Notes: a model not told the origin generated them from the letters alone. 64,000 nt of DNA from Rhodoblastus sp. 17X3 (GCF_030056575.1 NZ_JASHHX010000003.1:186001-250000); one strand, 5' to 3'. Positions 52,396-63,576 are shown, counted from the first letter of the stretch. Numbers and translations: made by a program.

Positions 52396-53127
52396 ATGAG
52401 CAGCAATGTGACCCTGTCGGCGGCGGCCCTGGCCGGACTGCTGTCCTTTCTCAGCCCCTGCGTCCTGCCGCTGGTCCCGCCCTATCTCACCTTCATCGCG
52501 GGCGCGGGGCTGGAAGAGCTGGTCGAGGGCGGCGAGCGGCGCGCGCGCCGCGACACCCTGATCGCGGCGATTCTGTTCGTGCTTGGCTTTTCCACCGTTT
52601 TCGTGCTGCTCGGCGCGACCGCCTCCGCGCTCGGCCAGACCGTGCGCGCCTATCTGCCGCTGCTCACGACGCTGGCGGGACTCGCCATTATCGGCATGGG
52701 CCTGCACTTCCTTGGCGTGTTCCAGCTCAGCCTGATGTACCGCGAAAAGCGGGTCAGCGTCGAAAAGCCGATCGGCCTCTGGGGCGCCTATGTCATGGGC
52801 CTGGCCTTCGCCTTCGGCTGGACGCCCTGCATCGGGCCGATCCTCGCCGCCATCCTCGCCGTGGCCTCGTCCGAGGATACGGTGGCGCGCGGCGCCGGAC
52901 TGCTCGCGGTCTATTCCTTCGGGCTCGGCCTGCCGTTCCTGCTGGCGGCGCTGGCGATGGAGCCGTTCATCCATTTCCTGAAGCGGTTCAAGGCCCATTT
53001 CGGCAAGGTCGAGCGCATCGTCGGCGTGCTGCTGGTGATCACCGGCGTGATGTTCCTCACCGGCGGCATCCAGAATGTCAGCTTCTGGCTGCTCCAGACC
53101 TTTCCCGGCCTCGCCACGCTGGGCTGA
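52396..53127 (+). CDS. ccdA: CcdA-type thiol-disulfide transporter
   Basis: The 243-residue protein has six membrane segments and the two redox cysteines in SFLSPCVLPLVPPYL and FGWTPCIGPILAA. CcdA carries reducing power across the inner membrane to keep apocytochrome c cysteines reduced for haem attachment. No CcmG/thioredoxin gene is next to it. It is convergent with livK across a terminator. Confidence 0.93.
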   Translation: MSSNVTLSAAALAGLLSFLSPCVLPLVPPYLTFIAGAGLEELVEGGERRARRDTLIAAILFVLGFSTVFVLLGATASALGQTVRAYLPLLTTLAGLAIIGMGLHFLGVFQLSLMYREKRVSVEKPIGLWGAYVMGLAFAFGWTPCIGPILAAILAVASSEDTVARGAGLLAVYSFGLGLPFLLAALAMEPFIHFLKRFKAHFGKVERIVGVLLVITGVMFLTGGIQNVSFWLLQTFPGLATLG

Positions 53128-53130
53128 GCG

Positions 53131-53166
53131 AACAAAAGGGAAGGGGCCGGCGCTGCCGACCCCTTC
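53131..53166 (-). terminator. rho-independent terminator after livK
   Basis: On the minus strand GAAGGGGTCGGC and GCCGGCCCCTTC form a 12-bp stem (one G-U pair) with a 3-nt loop, followed by CCTTTTGTT. It ends the liv operon before ccdA. Confidence 0.75.
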
Positions 53167-53225
53167 GTGTTATGATTCAGCCTTGTTTTCCTGCTTGAAC
53201 AGTTTGTTAACCATAAAAGCTCAGC

Positions 53226-54341
53226 TTATTTGTCAAGCTGGACATAGCTGATTTTGCCGTCCGGGCCTTTACGCCATTCATAGACGACATAGTCGGCGCG
53301 GGTGACGTCGCCCTTGCCGTCGAAGGACAGGTCGCCGACGACCGTCGAGAACGGGCCGCCCTCGTGCAGGACCTTGGCCACCGCCACAGGATCGGTCGAC
53401 TTGGCCTTTTCAATGCCCTGCTTGATGGCCTGCACCGCGGCATAGCTGTAGAGCGTATAGGTTTCCGGATTGTAGTTCTTCGCCTCGAATTCCTTGACCA
53501 CGGCGGCCGCTTCCGGGCGCAGGCGCGGGTCCGGCGGGAAGGTCATCAACGTGCCTTCGACGCCCGGCCCCGCAATGGCCGCGAATTCCTGGCTGGCGAT
53601 GCCGTCGCCGCCCATCAGCACGGCCTTCACGCCCTGATCGCGCATCTGGCGCACCAGCAGCCCGCCCTCGGTATGGACGCCGCCGAAAAACACGATGTCG
53701 GCGTCCACGGACTTGAGCTTGGAGACGATGCCGGAGAAATCCTTCTCGCCCTTGTTCAGGCCTTCATACATGACCTCATGGACGCCGGCGGCGGCGAGCG
53801 CCTTGCGCGTCTCGTCGGCGAGGCCTTTGCCATAGGTCGATTTGTCGTGAAGGATGGCGATCTTCTTGCCCTTGGCGTGGGCGACGAGATAGGCGGCCGC
53901 CACCGCGCCTTGCTGGTCGTCACGCCCGCAGGTGCGGAACAGCATGGGATAGCCGCGCTCGGTAATTTGCGGATTGGTCGAGCCGGGGGTGATCTGGAGC
54001 ACGCCAGCCTCGTTATAGGCGTCGGAGGCCGGCATGGTGACGGACGAGTTGAAATGGCCGACGACGAAGGTCACGCCGTCGCCGACGAACTGATTGGCGA
54101 CCGAGCGGCCCTGCTTGGCGTCGGCGGCGTCGTCCCCGCTTTCGATCGTGACCTTCTGCCCCAAAATGCCGCCCGAGGCGTTGATGTCGGCCACGGCTTG
54201 TTCCGCGCCATTTTTGAGTTGCAGGCCGAAGGCCGCGTCCGGGCCGGTTACCGGCGCGCCGACGCCCATCTTGATCTGGGCCTGGGCGGCGCCCGACAAA
54301 AGCACTGCGGCCAGGCAGATGGCCCCCAAATTTCTTCGCAT
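53226..54341 (-). CDS. livK: branched-chain amino acid ABC transporter substrate-binding protein
   Basis: The 371-residue protein has a signal peptide (ICLAAVLLSGAAQAQ) and the periplasmic binding protein fold with MGVGAPVTGPDAAFGLQLKN, ITPGSTNPQITERGYP and FFGGVHTEGGLLVRQMRD. It binds leucine, isoleucine, valine or a related amide for the LivHMGF transporter. ATG at 54341 was used. It is about 1.6 kb from the rest of the operon, separated by two secreted-protein genes and a livK fragment. Confidence 0.93.
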   Translation of the reverse strand: MRRNLGAICLAAVLLSGAAQAQIKMGVGAPVTGPDAAFGLQLKNGAEQAVADINASGGILGQKVTIESGDDAADAKQGRSVANQFVGDGVTFVVGHFNSSVTMPASDAYNEAGVLQITPGSTNPQITERGYPMLFRTCGRDDQQGAVAAAYLVAHAKGKKIAILHDKSTYGKGLADETRKALAAAGVHEVMYEGLNKGEKDFSGIVSKLKSVDADIVFFGGVHTEGGLLVRQMRDQGVKAVLMGGDGIASQEFAAIAGPGVEGTLMTFPPDPRLRPEAAAVVKEFEAKNYNPETYTLYSYAAVQAIKQGIEKAKSTDPVAVAKVLHEGGPFSTVVGDLSFDGKGDVTRADYVVYEWRKGPDGKISYVQLDK

Positions 54342-54444
54342 GAATCGGCTCCGACGCCATTGTTGATCGGGGCCAATCTTGCCGGCGGTCAATCAGGTTG
54401 TCGATCGATTTTGCGGGCTTGGCGCAAACAAAGCGTCTCGACGT

Positions 54445-54996
54445 TCAGCGATGGGCATGGCCGCCGCCGCCATGGAAGCCACCGCCATGGAACCCACCGC
54501 CGTGAAAGCCGCCGCCGTGGAACCCACCGCCGTGAAAGCCGCCGAAACCCCGTCCCCCATAGTAGCCGCCGTGGCGCCAACGGCCGCCATAACCGCCATA
54601 ACCGCCATAACCGCCGTAACCGCGATAGCCGCCATAGCCGCCATAGCCGTAGACAGGGTATCCGCCATAGCCGCCATAACCGTAATAGCCGCAGTCACCG
54701 TAATAGCAACCGTTGCTCAATATGCCAGCTGCGACCGCGCCGAACATCGCCGCTGCCGCTGCGTTGCTTCCATAATAATACCGATGATGTCGATAATAGT
54801 GATGGTGACGATAATAGTGGCGATAATGGTGATGGCGATAGTGGTGGTGATAGTAGTAGGCCACCCTCTCGATTCCCACCGGCGAAGAGTCGAAGGCAGG
54901 TTTCGGCAATCCCAATGGCGCGGCGATGACCGGATCGCCAGCAAAATTGCCCAACGCCAAGGATATAGCGAGTATGCTTGCGAAAATTCTGGGCAT
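54445..54996 (-). CDS. secreted Gly/Tyr/His-rich low-complexity protein
   Basis: The 183-residue protein has a signal peptide (ILAISLALGNFAGDPVIA), then a His/Tyr block of YRHHHYRHYYRHHHYYRHH type, a short hydrophobic stretch NAAAAAMFGAVAAGI, a run of GGY units and a C-terminal series of five FHGGG units ending HAHR. It resembles structural or metal-binding surface proteins. ATG at 54996 has GGGAGGG 8 nt upstream. Its repeats make the DNA locally repetitive. I do not know its function. Confidence 0.75.
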   Translation of the reverse strand: MPRIFASILAISLALGNFAGDPVIAAPLGLPKPAFDSSPVGIERVAYYYHHHYRHHHYRHYYRHHHYYRHHRYYYGSNAAAAAMFGAVAAGILSNGCYYGDCGYYGYGGYGGYPVYGYGGYGGYRGYGGYGGYGGYGGRWRHGGYYGGRGFGGFHGGGFHGGGFHGGGFHGGGFHGGGGHAHR

Positions 54997-55247
54997 TTTC
55001 GGCGCCCTCCCGATCGAACTCGTCCGTTGCAGCATCATGCTGGAACATTGAATGACGTTTCGCACGGAATAGGCATCGGGAAACGTCGTCGGAGCGAGTT
55101 GCTGCTACTCAATGCGCGTAAAGCGCTCAACGTTCCCAAAAAATGTAATAACGGCGCCATCGCGGCGCCAGTCCCCTCGGCGGAATTGCGCCGAAGCGGT
55201 AATACGACCGCAAATTTGAGGCGTTTTTTCGAGATCCAGAGATATTG

Positions 55248-55313
55248 CTTTATTTGGGCCTGGGCTGCGCCGGAAAGGAAAGTGGCCGCCAGGAAAATCG
55301 CCGCAATTCGCAG
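55248..55313 (-). pseudogene. 5' fragment of a second livK
   Basis: In the 361-nt gene-free stretch 54997-55357 the minus strand encodes RIAAIFLAATFLSGAAQAQI, nearly the signal peptide of livK (AICLAAVLLSGAAQAQI), with CTG where the ATG should be. The similarity ends within a few codons after the cleavage site. The rest of the stretch shows no gene. Confidence 0.6.
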
Positions 55314-55357
55314 CGCCGGCGGAGCCTCCGCGCGGGCAGGATTTTCAAAGCCTATGC

Positions 55358-55852
55358 TTAAGGCTGCTTCTGGTCGTGAGCATGGCGCTGCTTGCGCGCC
55401 ACATGAGGCGCCGCCCGGCTTCCAGGTTCGATCATGACAGAGGAAACCGCCGCTCTGGCGGCCTGCCGGGAAATGGCCTGGTAGGCGTCCAGGATGGCAT
55501 GCTCGTCAGCCGCCGTTGGGCCGCCCCAGCTTCCGCTGCAGGAGTGACCCGGATAACAGGCGTCGCGAGGGTCATAATAGCAGCCGCCGGAGAAGCAGGG
55601 ATTGGTCAGCAGGCCACCAACGAGGACGCCGACAACCGCAGGGCCCGTTTCGGCGCCATAACCCGGTGGATAGCGCCGCCAGCCGCGCCAGTCATGATGG
55701 CGATATGGATAGGTTGAGTAAAAGTCGACCTGTATAATCGGGATTGGTTGGTCGGGGCGCAGACCCGATGGCGAAAGGGGCGCAGCCTCGGCTCTTGCGA
55801 GATGGCCGCCGGCCAGAGAGGTCGCGAGCAGGACAATGAAAAACCGGAGCAT
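55358..55852 (-). CDS. small secreted protein, unknown function
   Basis: The 164-residue protein has a signal peptide (FFIVLLATSLAGGHLARA), an aromatic/Arg segment YSTYPYRHHDWRGWRRYPPG, a short hydrophobic VVGVLVGGLLTNPC stretch and four cysteines in CFSGGCYYDPRDACYPGHSC. Its layout (signal, aromatic-rich, hydrophobic, cysteine/tyrosine-rich) resembles the Gly/Tyr-rich neighbour, so the two may be distant relatives. I recognise no family. It lies within the liv gene cluster. Confidence 0.65.
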   Translation of the reverse strand: MLRFFIVLLATSLAGGHLARAEAAPLSPSGLRPDQPIPIIQVDFYSTYPYRHHDWRGWRRYPPGYGAETGPAVVGVLVGGLLTNPCFSGGCYYDPRDACYPGHSCSGSWGGPTAADEHAILDAYQAISRQAARAAVSSVMIEPGSRAAPHVARKQRHAHDQKQP

Positions 55853-55954
55853 CTGACGTCTCCTTCAAGAATTCCACCTTTTTCGAATATAGCGCTCGAC
55901 GTCGTGGCGGTCATCTTCCGAGAACCGAAAAATCGCGAAAAAGCTGCAAAGGCT

Positions 55955-56263
55955 TCAAATGAGCCAAGGGTATTGGCGTTTGACCAGTCCACCGTGTGCG
56001 GCGCGCCAGGCGAGGCCCTGCACGGCGAGCGTCCAGGCATAGGCGATGAGAACCGCGACCGGCGCGGCGAGCGGCTCGCCGAACAGCGCCCAATGCAGGA
56101 AGCGCATGGCGAAGGCCAAGGGCAGGCCATAGAGCGGCAGCAGCCAGAGCGGGCGCCATGTGCTCGCCACGGCGCGGCCGGCGGCGAAGGAGGCGAGTCC
56201 GCCGAGCAACAAGGTCACGCCGATGAAGACGCGCGGATCGCCAAGGATGAAGCTCTCGTTCAA
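55955..56263 (-). CDS. DUF6867 small membrane protein of the liv operon
   Basis: The 102-residue protein has three membrane segments with AGRAVASTWRPLWLLPLYGL and LAFAMRFLHWALFGEPLAA, as in the small protein found between livF and livK in many Hyphomicrobiales. It is probably an accessory subunit of the transporter. It starts with TTG in a TTGA overlap with the livF stop. Confidence 0.75.
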   Translation of the reverse strand: MNESFILGDPRVFIGVTLLLGGLASFAAGRAVASTWRPLWLLPLYGLPLAFAMRFLHWALFGEPLAAPVAVLIAYAWTLAVQGLAWRAAHGGLVKRQYPWLI

Positions 56264-56997
56264 TGCGCGCCCCCTTCGAGATAGGCGGCGCGTATTTTCG
56301 GGTCCTGTAGTAGTTCGCGCCCCGGCCCCTGCAGCGCGATGGCGCCATTGACCATGACATAGCCGCGATCCGCCAGCTTTAGGGCGTGATGCGCGTCCTG
56401 CTCGACCAGAAAGACCGAAAGGCCTTCCTCCTTGTTGAGCCGCCGCACGACCTCGAAAATTTGCTTGCAGATCAGCGGCGCGAGGCCGAGTGAGGGCTCG
56501 TCGAGCAGCAGCAGCTTGGGCCGGCTCATCAAGGCGCGGGCGATGGCCAGCATCTGCTGCTCGCCGCCGGAAAGCGTGCCGCCGCGCTGGGCGACGCGCT
56601 CCTTGAGGCGAGGGAAGATGGCGAAGACCCGCTCCAGATTCTCCTCGAACAGATTGTCCTGGAAACGGTCGAAACGCGCCACCGCCGCGCCCATTTGCAG
56701 GTTTTCGTAAACGGTCATGCGCGCGAAAATGCGCCGCCCCTCTGGCGATTGCGCAATGGAAAGCCTTGCGATTTCATGGGTCGGCAGGTCGGTGATGTCG
56801 CGTCCGTCATAAAAGATGCTGCCGCTGCGCAGGCGCGGCGCCCCGAACACGCTCATCATCAAGGTCGATTTGCCGGCGCCATTGGCGCCGATCAGCGCCA
56901 CGATCTCGCCCTGTCCGACGTCGAGATCGACGCCCTTCAGCGCCTGGACCGCGCCGTAATAGGCGGTCGCGCCGCGAATGGAGAGCAAAGCGCTCAC
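56260..56997 (-). CDS. livF: branched-chain amino acid ABC transporter ATPase LivF
   Basis: The 245-residue ATPase has Walker A LIGANGAGKST, signature LSGGEQQMLAIARAL and Walker B LLLLDEPSLGLAP, the LivF pattern. With LivG it powers the LivHM permease. It starts with GTG in a GTGA overlap with the livG stop. Confidence 0.95.
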   Translation of the reverse strand: MSALLSIRGATAYYGAVQALKGVDLDVGQGEIVALIGANGAGKSTLMMSVFGAPRLRSGSIFYDGRDITDLPTHEIARLSIAQSPEGRRIFARMTVYENLQMGAAVARFDRFQDNLFEENLERVFAIFPRLKERVAQRGGTLSGGEQQMLAIARALMSRPKLLLLDEPSLGLAPLICKQIFEVVRRLNKEEGLSVFLVEQDAHHALKLADRGYVMVNGAIALQGPGRELLQDPKIRAAYLEGGAH

Positions 56998-57923
56998 TTT
57001 TGCTCCTCCAGCCCCAGTATGGATTCAATCGCGTCGGCTTCGGCCTCCTCGACGCCGAGATAGGCCGCGATCACGGCGGGGTCCTCGCGCACCTGCGCCG
57101 GCGAGCCGTCGGCGATCTTCTGGCCATAATCGAGCACGACGATATGGTCGGAAATAGCCATGACCACCGACATGTCGTGCTCGATCAGCAGGATCGAGAC
57201 GCCGTCCAAATCGCGGATTTCGCGCAGGAGTCGCGCGAGTTCGGCGGATTCGTGGCCGTTGAGGCCGGCTGCAGGCTCGTCGAGGCAGAGCAGGCACGGC
57301 TCCGCGCACATGGCGCGGGCGATCTCCAGCCGGCGCTGGTCGCCGTATGGCAAGGCGCCGGCGGGGTCGTTGGCGCGATCGCGCAGGCCGATGCGCTCCA
57401 GCCATCGCTCTGCTTTTTCCACGGCGGCTTGTTCCGCGCGGCGGTAGATCGGCAAGCCCAGCAAGCCGAACAAGCCATAGCCTGACGCCGGGGCCAGCGC
57501 GACATGCTGGGCGACGATGAGATTTTCCAGCGCGCTCATGCCCGCGAACAGCCGGATGTTCTGGAATGTGCGGGCGACCTTGGCCCTTTTGGCGATTTCG
57601 TAATCCGGCATCCGCTCCAGCAGGAACAGGTCCTGGCCGCCGTCGCGCGAATAGCGGCGCGCCGAGGCGGTCAGCGCCTCAATGCGGCTGTCGTCCTGCA
57701 GGCCCATCCGTGAAAAGGCGATGCGGCCGACGGTCGGCTTGTAGAAGCCGGTCAGGCAGTTGAAGAGGGTGGTCTTGCCCGCGCCATTGGGGCCGATCAG
57801 CGCCGTGACGTCGCCGCGCCCGACCGCGAAAGACACGTCATTGACCGCGACGAGGCCGCCAAAGCGCATGGTGAGGCGATCGACCCGCAGCAGCGGCTCG
57901 GCGATCCAGCGCGGGGCGGTCAT
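56994..57923 (-). CDS. livG: branched-chain amino acid ABC transporter ATPase LivG
   Basis: The 309-residue ATPase has Walker A LIGPNGAGKTTLFNCLTGFY, the LivG motif ARTFQNIRLF, signature-region LPYGDQRRLEIARAM and Walker B LCLDEPAAGLN. It has the longer insert between Walker A and the signature seen in alphaproteobacterial LivG (DSRIEALTASARRYSRDGGQ). It starts in an ATGA overlap with the livM stop. Confidence 0.95.
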   Translation of the reverse strand: MTAPRWIAEPLLRVDRLTMRFGGLVAVNDVSFAVGRGDVTALIGPNGAGKTTLFNCLTGFYKPTVGRIAFSRMGLQDDSRIEALTASARRYSRDGGQDLFLLERMPDYEIAKRAKVARTFQNIRLFAGMSALENLIVAQHVALAPASGYGLFGLLGLPIYRRAEQAAVEKAERWLERIGLRDRANDPAGALPYGDQRRLEIARAMCAEPCLLCLDEPAAGLNGHESAELARLLREIRDLDGVSILLIEHDMSVVMAISDHIVVLDYGQKIADGSPAQVREDPAVIAAYLGVEEAEADAIESILGLEEQK

Positions 57924-59248
57924 GCTCGCTCCCCGGCTGGCGGCAGTGTAATGGTCGGCTGGCGCGCCGAGACGATGCCGCGCGGGCGGAAATTCATCAT
58001 CGCCACCATGGCGAGGCCGACCAGCAGCATGCGATATTGCGCGGGGTCGAAATCGGGACCGAAGATCGCCTTGAGGAAGGCGAGTTCGCGCAGCAGCTCC
58101 GAGGCGCCGACGATCAATACGGCGGCCAGCGCCACGCCCCATTGCGAGCCGCGCCCACCCAGCACGACAATGGCGAGAATTGTCGCGCTTTCGTTGAAGG
58201 TGAAGCTCGACGGCGACACCACGCCCTGCCGCAGAGCGAAGATGCAGCCCGCGATCCCGGCGAAAAAGGCCCCGAGCGCGAAGGCGGTGAGCTTGATATT
58301 GGCGGTGTCGAGGCCAAGCGCCCGACAGGCGATCTCATCCTCTCGCAAAGCTTCCCAAGCGCGTCCGAGCGGCAGGCGGCGAAGCCTGATCGACACGAAA
58401 TTGGCGAGCAGCGCCAGCGCCAGCACCACGAAATAGAGGAAGATCAACTTGTGGACGGCGGCAAAGGGCAGGCCGACATGCGCCGCGAAGCCGCGCGGGC
58501 CGGGAATGAAGGGCAGGCCGAAAAAGGTGACGGGCGGAAAGCCGAACAGGCCGGCCTCGCCATGGGTCACGACGTCCCAGTTGACCAGAACGATGCGGAC
58601 GATTTCCGCGAAGGCCAGAGTGACGATGGCGAGATAGTCGCCGCGCAGGCGCAGCACGGGAAAGCCGATGCAGAAGCCCCAGAACGCCGCGAGCAGGCCG
58701 CAAACCGGCAGCAGCGCCCAGAACGACAGGCCCGTGAGGGGCACGAGCAGGGCATAGGCATAGGCGCCGACGGCATAGAAGGCGGCATAGCCGAGATCGA
58801 GCAGTCCGGCGAGGCCGACGGCGATGTTCAGCCCCCAGCCGAGCAGAATGTAAAGCAGGATCTGCACCCCGAAAGTGTCGACCCATTTCAACGCGGCCTG
58901 CGGTCCGAGCAAAACCAGGATGACGATGGGATAGGCGACCAGGGCGGCCAGGCCGAGCGGCGCCAGCCAGCGGCTTTTCGTCATTGCGCCGGGTTTTTCG
59001 AGCGCCGGCGCGGCTTCGCTGCGCGCCGGCTTGGGCCGTCCGGACCAGAGCGTGAGCAGGAAGCGCAAGCCGAAGCCGAGCGCGCAGAAAATGAAGAACA
59101 GCGGCCAGCGCGAGGTCAGCGCCAAAGCGTTGTTGAAATCCGGCTCGGCCCGGAAGGCGATAATGGGATAGCTCAGACCCCCGACGATGACCGCCGCGAG
59201 GCTCGCTTCCTTGAAGGCGCGAGGGAGGAGGGGCTGCGGCGCGCTCAA
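57920..59248 (-). CDS. livM: branched-chain amino acid ABC transporter permease LivM
   Basis: The 442-residue permease has a LivM N-terminal extension (about 100 residues with two membrane segments) and then the core with GYAAFYAVGAYAYALL, RGDYLAIVTLAFAEIVRIVL and the ATPase-contact loop GRAWEALREDEIACRALGLD. It starts with TTG three nt after the livH stop, an unusual but well-placed start given AAGG 8 nt upstream. Confidence 0.93.
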   Translation of the reverse strand: MSAPQPLLPRAFKEASLAAVIVGGLSYPIIAFRAEPDFNNALALTSRWPLFFIFCALGFGLRFLLTLWSGRPKPARSEAAPALEKPGAMTKSRWLAPLGLAALVAYPIVILVLLGPQAALKWVDTFGVQILLYILLGWGLNIAVGLAGLLDLGYAAFYAVGAYAYALLVPLTGLSFWALLPVCGLLAAFWGFCIGFPVLRLRGDYLAIVTLAFAEIVRIVLVNWDVVTHGEAGLFGFPPVTFFGLPFIPGPRGFAAHVGLPFAAVHKLIFLYFVVLALALLANFVSIRLRRLPLGRAWEALREDEIACRALGLDTANIKLTAFALGAFFAGIAGCIFALRQGVVSPSSFTFNESATILAIVVLGGRGSQWGVALAAVLIVGASELLRELAFLKAIFGPDFDPAQYRMLLVGLAMVAMMNFRPRGIVSARQPTITLPPAGERA

Positions 59249-59251
59249 ATG

Positions 59252-60166
59252 TCAGACCTTTTCGACATCTGGCCGCCCCAGCAGGCCGGAGGGCATGAAG
59301 ATCAGCGTGATCGCCAGGATCGAAAAGGCCGCGACATCCTTGTAGTCGCTGGAAAAATATTGCCCCCACAGGGTTTCGATCAGGCCGATGGCCAGCCCGC
59401 CGAGCACGGCGCCCGGCAGCGAGCCGATGCCGCCGAGCACGGCGGCGGTAAAGGCCTTCACGCCCGGCACGAAGCCGTCCGAGGATTTGACCACGCCATA
59501 TTGCAGCAGGAACAGGCAGCCGGCGACCGCCGCCAGCGCCGCGCCGATGACGAAGGTGAGCGCGATGGTGCGGTTGACGTCCACGCCCAGCAGGGCCGCC
59601 ATTTTGGCGTCCTGCTCGCAGGCGCGCTGGGCCCGGCCGAGCGAGGTCTTCTGCACCACGAACCAGAAGGCCGCGAGCAGGATCGCGGTGACGACGACGA
59701 TCAGGATCTGCTTGTAAGACAGCGTGACGTCATAGGCGCCGCCGGTGGTGAGCGGGATGATATGATCGAGCAGGGGCGGAATGGACTTGTTGTTCGGCCC
59801 CTGCGTCACGGTGACGAAATTGGCCAGAAAGGTCGACATGCCAATGGCCGAGATCAGCGGCGCGAGGCGGAAGGAGCCGCGCAGGCGGCGGTAGGCGACC
59901 CGCTCGATGACGAAATTCCATAACGCCGTCAGGCACATGGCGCCGAAAAGCACGGGGACGAAGGCGAGGCCGGCGGGCATGCCCAAAACCTGGGTCAGCA
60001 GCAGCAGGAGCAGCAGGGCGATGAATGCCGACAGCATGAACACGTCGCCATGGGCGAAATTGACCATGCCGATAATGCCGAACACCATCGTGTAGCCGAT
60101 GGCGATCAGCCCGTAGATCGAGCCGAGCGTTACGCCATTGATGAGCTGTTGCAGAAAGATTTCCAT
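59252..60166 (-). CDS. livH: branched-chain amino acid ABC transporter permease LivH
   Basis: The 304-residue permease starts MEIFLQQLINGVTLGSIYGL and has MVNFAHGDVFMLSAF and the contact loop RAQRACEQDAKMAALLGVDV. It is the first gene of the liv operon. The frame is open upstream into the flavin reductase gene antisense, so the ATG at 60166 was used. Confidence 0.95.
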   Translation of the reverse strand: MEIFLQQLINGVTLGSIYGLIAIGYTMVFGIIGMVNFAHGDVFMLSAFIALLLLLLLTQVLGMPAGLAFVPVLFGAMCLTALWNFVIERVAYRRLRGSFRLAPLISAIGMSTFLANFVTVTQGPNNKSIPPLLDHIIPLTTGGAYDVTLSYKQILIVVVTAILLAAFWFVVQKTSLGRAQRACEQDAKMAALLGVDVNRTIALTFVIGAALAAVAGCLFLLQYGVVKSSDGFVPGVKAFTAAVLGGIGSLPGAVLGGLAIGLIETLWGQYFSSDYKDVAAFSILAITLIFMPSGLLGRPDVEKV

Positions 60167-60343
60167 TCGCCATCCAGAATCGGCGCGCGCGCCATGTGAC
60201 GCTAGCAAGCGCCGCGCCGCGCCGCAATGTTGCGGTTTTGGCGGCGTTTTGCGGCTGTGGGGTTCCCTTGTGCGCGGGCTACGGGTAAGACCGGCCTGAA
60301 ACATGCCTGACGGAGAGACTGGTTGCGCGCGGAAGAGGTGGTA

Positions 60344-60829
60344 ATGCTCGATCCCCAGGCCTATCGCGATGCGATGAGCGAGATCGCCTCGCCGGTCCAC
60401 CTCGTCGCGACCGACGGCCCGGCCGGGCTCGCCGGCATGACGGTGACGGCTCTGGCCTCGATTTCCGACCATCCGCCGACCTTGCTGGTCTGCATCAACC
60501 GCAATTCGCCCTCGGCGGCGCGCTTCATCGAAAACGGATTCTTCAGCGTCAATTCGCTCTGCGTCGAGGACCGTCCGCTGGCGGAAATTTTCGCCGGGCG
60601 CACCAATGAGCATTTTGCCGAAAAATTCACCCATGGCGTGTGGCGCAAGGGGCTGACCGGCGCGCCCTTGCTGGAAAGCGCGCTCGCCAATTTCGACTGC
60701 CGGCTGATCGAAGTGAAGGATGTCGGCACGCACCACATCTTTTTCGGCCGTGTCGAGGCCGTGGCGCGGCGTGACGAGGGGCCCGGGCTGCTCTATCAAC
60801 GCCGCGGCTACCGGCGCAGCGCCGAATAA
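60344..60829 (+). CDS. flavin reductase family protein
   Basis: The 161-residue FMN-binding split-barrel protein has MTVTALASISDHPPTLLVCI and NSPSAARFIENGFFSVN, and ends with HHIFFGRVEAVARRDEGPGL, the flavin reductase (HpaC/DIM6) pattern. It supplies reduced flavin to a two-component monooxygenase; the partner is not in this window. ATG at 60344 has GAGG 5 nt upstream. It is divergent from livH. Confidence 0.88.
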   Translation: MLDPQAYRDAMSEIASPVHLVATDGPAGLAGMTVTALASISDHPPTLLVCINRNSPSAARFIENGFFSVNSLCVEDRPLAEIFAGRTNEHFAEKFTHGVWRKGLTGAPLLESALANFDCRLIEVKDVGTHHIFFGRVEAVARRDEGPGLLYQRRGYRRSAE

Positions 60830-60950
60830 GTTACGGCGCAAGAACTTATTGAAATGAAAAGTCTTAACCTTTCCAAGCGTTCACTTTGTCTCTTTAGGAA
60901 CGGGCAAGGCGCGGGGCGCTAGGCTTCATCTGTCGATGGAGTTCCCAGTG

Positions 60951-61427
60951 ATGAGCACCGCCCGCGCCGTGAAATTTTCCCTCTATGGCCTGGAAGCCCT
61001 GAATGAGCGCCGCGCCCTGATCGCCGCGCTGGCCCGGCAGGGCCGCAATCTGACCTCCTCCGAGGTCCGCCAGCTGCGCCGCGCCTTGTTCGAGGACGAG
61101 GCCGCGACGCAGGATGAGATCGCCGCCCTGTTCGATCTGGAGCGCGTCCAGGACGCGCCCTGCGCCGAATGGACCGAGTTTTTCATCCAATGCGTCACCG
61201 ACCACATGGTCTGGCAGCGCCGTCCGACCGGCGTGGTGATCGGCGAGCAGGCCGAATGGCTGCTGGCTGAGGCGGACCGTTGCCGCGCCCTCACTGCCGT
61301 CGCGCTGCTCGCAAATGTGCTGGCGGAAGCCCATCGCGCGCCGGAATGGCTGGTCGCCGCCGTGCGCGGGCGGATCGAGGCCCCCGAGGTCCAGGCCGCG
61401 CTGGCCCGGGAGGCCGCGCTCGTTTAA
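60951..61427 (+). CDS. conserved hypothetical protein
   Basis: The 158-residue protein starts MSTARAVKFSLYGLEALNER, is mostly helical, and has EWTEFFIQCVTDHMVWQRRP and EQAEWLLAEADRCRALTAVA. No signal peptide or membrane segment is seen. I have seen similar proteins in alphaproteobacteria without a known function. ATG at 60951 follows GGAG by 9 nt; an ATG five codons upstream is also in frame. Confidence 0.65.
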   Translation: MSTARAVKFSLYGLEALNERRALIAALARQGRNLTSSEVRQLRRALFEDEAATQDEIAALFDLERVQDAPCAEWTEFFIQCVTDHMVWQRRPTGVVIGEQAEWLLAEADRCRALTAVALLANVLAEAHRAPEWLVAAVRGRIEAPEVQAALAREAALV

Positions 61428-61569
61428 GAGGCAGCGCGTGAAGTCGAGGCCGCATCAGCCCTTTGACGGCTGGACGAGGGCGGAGACTTCCCATAAAAGC
61501 GGTCCCGATCCAACCGTAAGCACGGGCCTTGTGATCGCAAGGCCGCTTCCGTTCAGCTCCGGGGCCTGA

Positions 61570-63576
<2,007 letters not shown>

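Noticed and set aside
54465-54700. Short regular repeats that look CRISPR-like
   Set aside because: They are in-frame codon repeats for GGY and FHGGG units with no distinct spacers.
58037-59923. 628-codon plus-strand ORF antisense to livM and livH
   Set aside because: Composition is Gln/Arg/Asp-rich shadow sequence; the minus strand has clear permease motifs.
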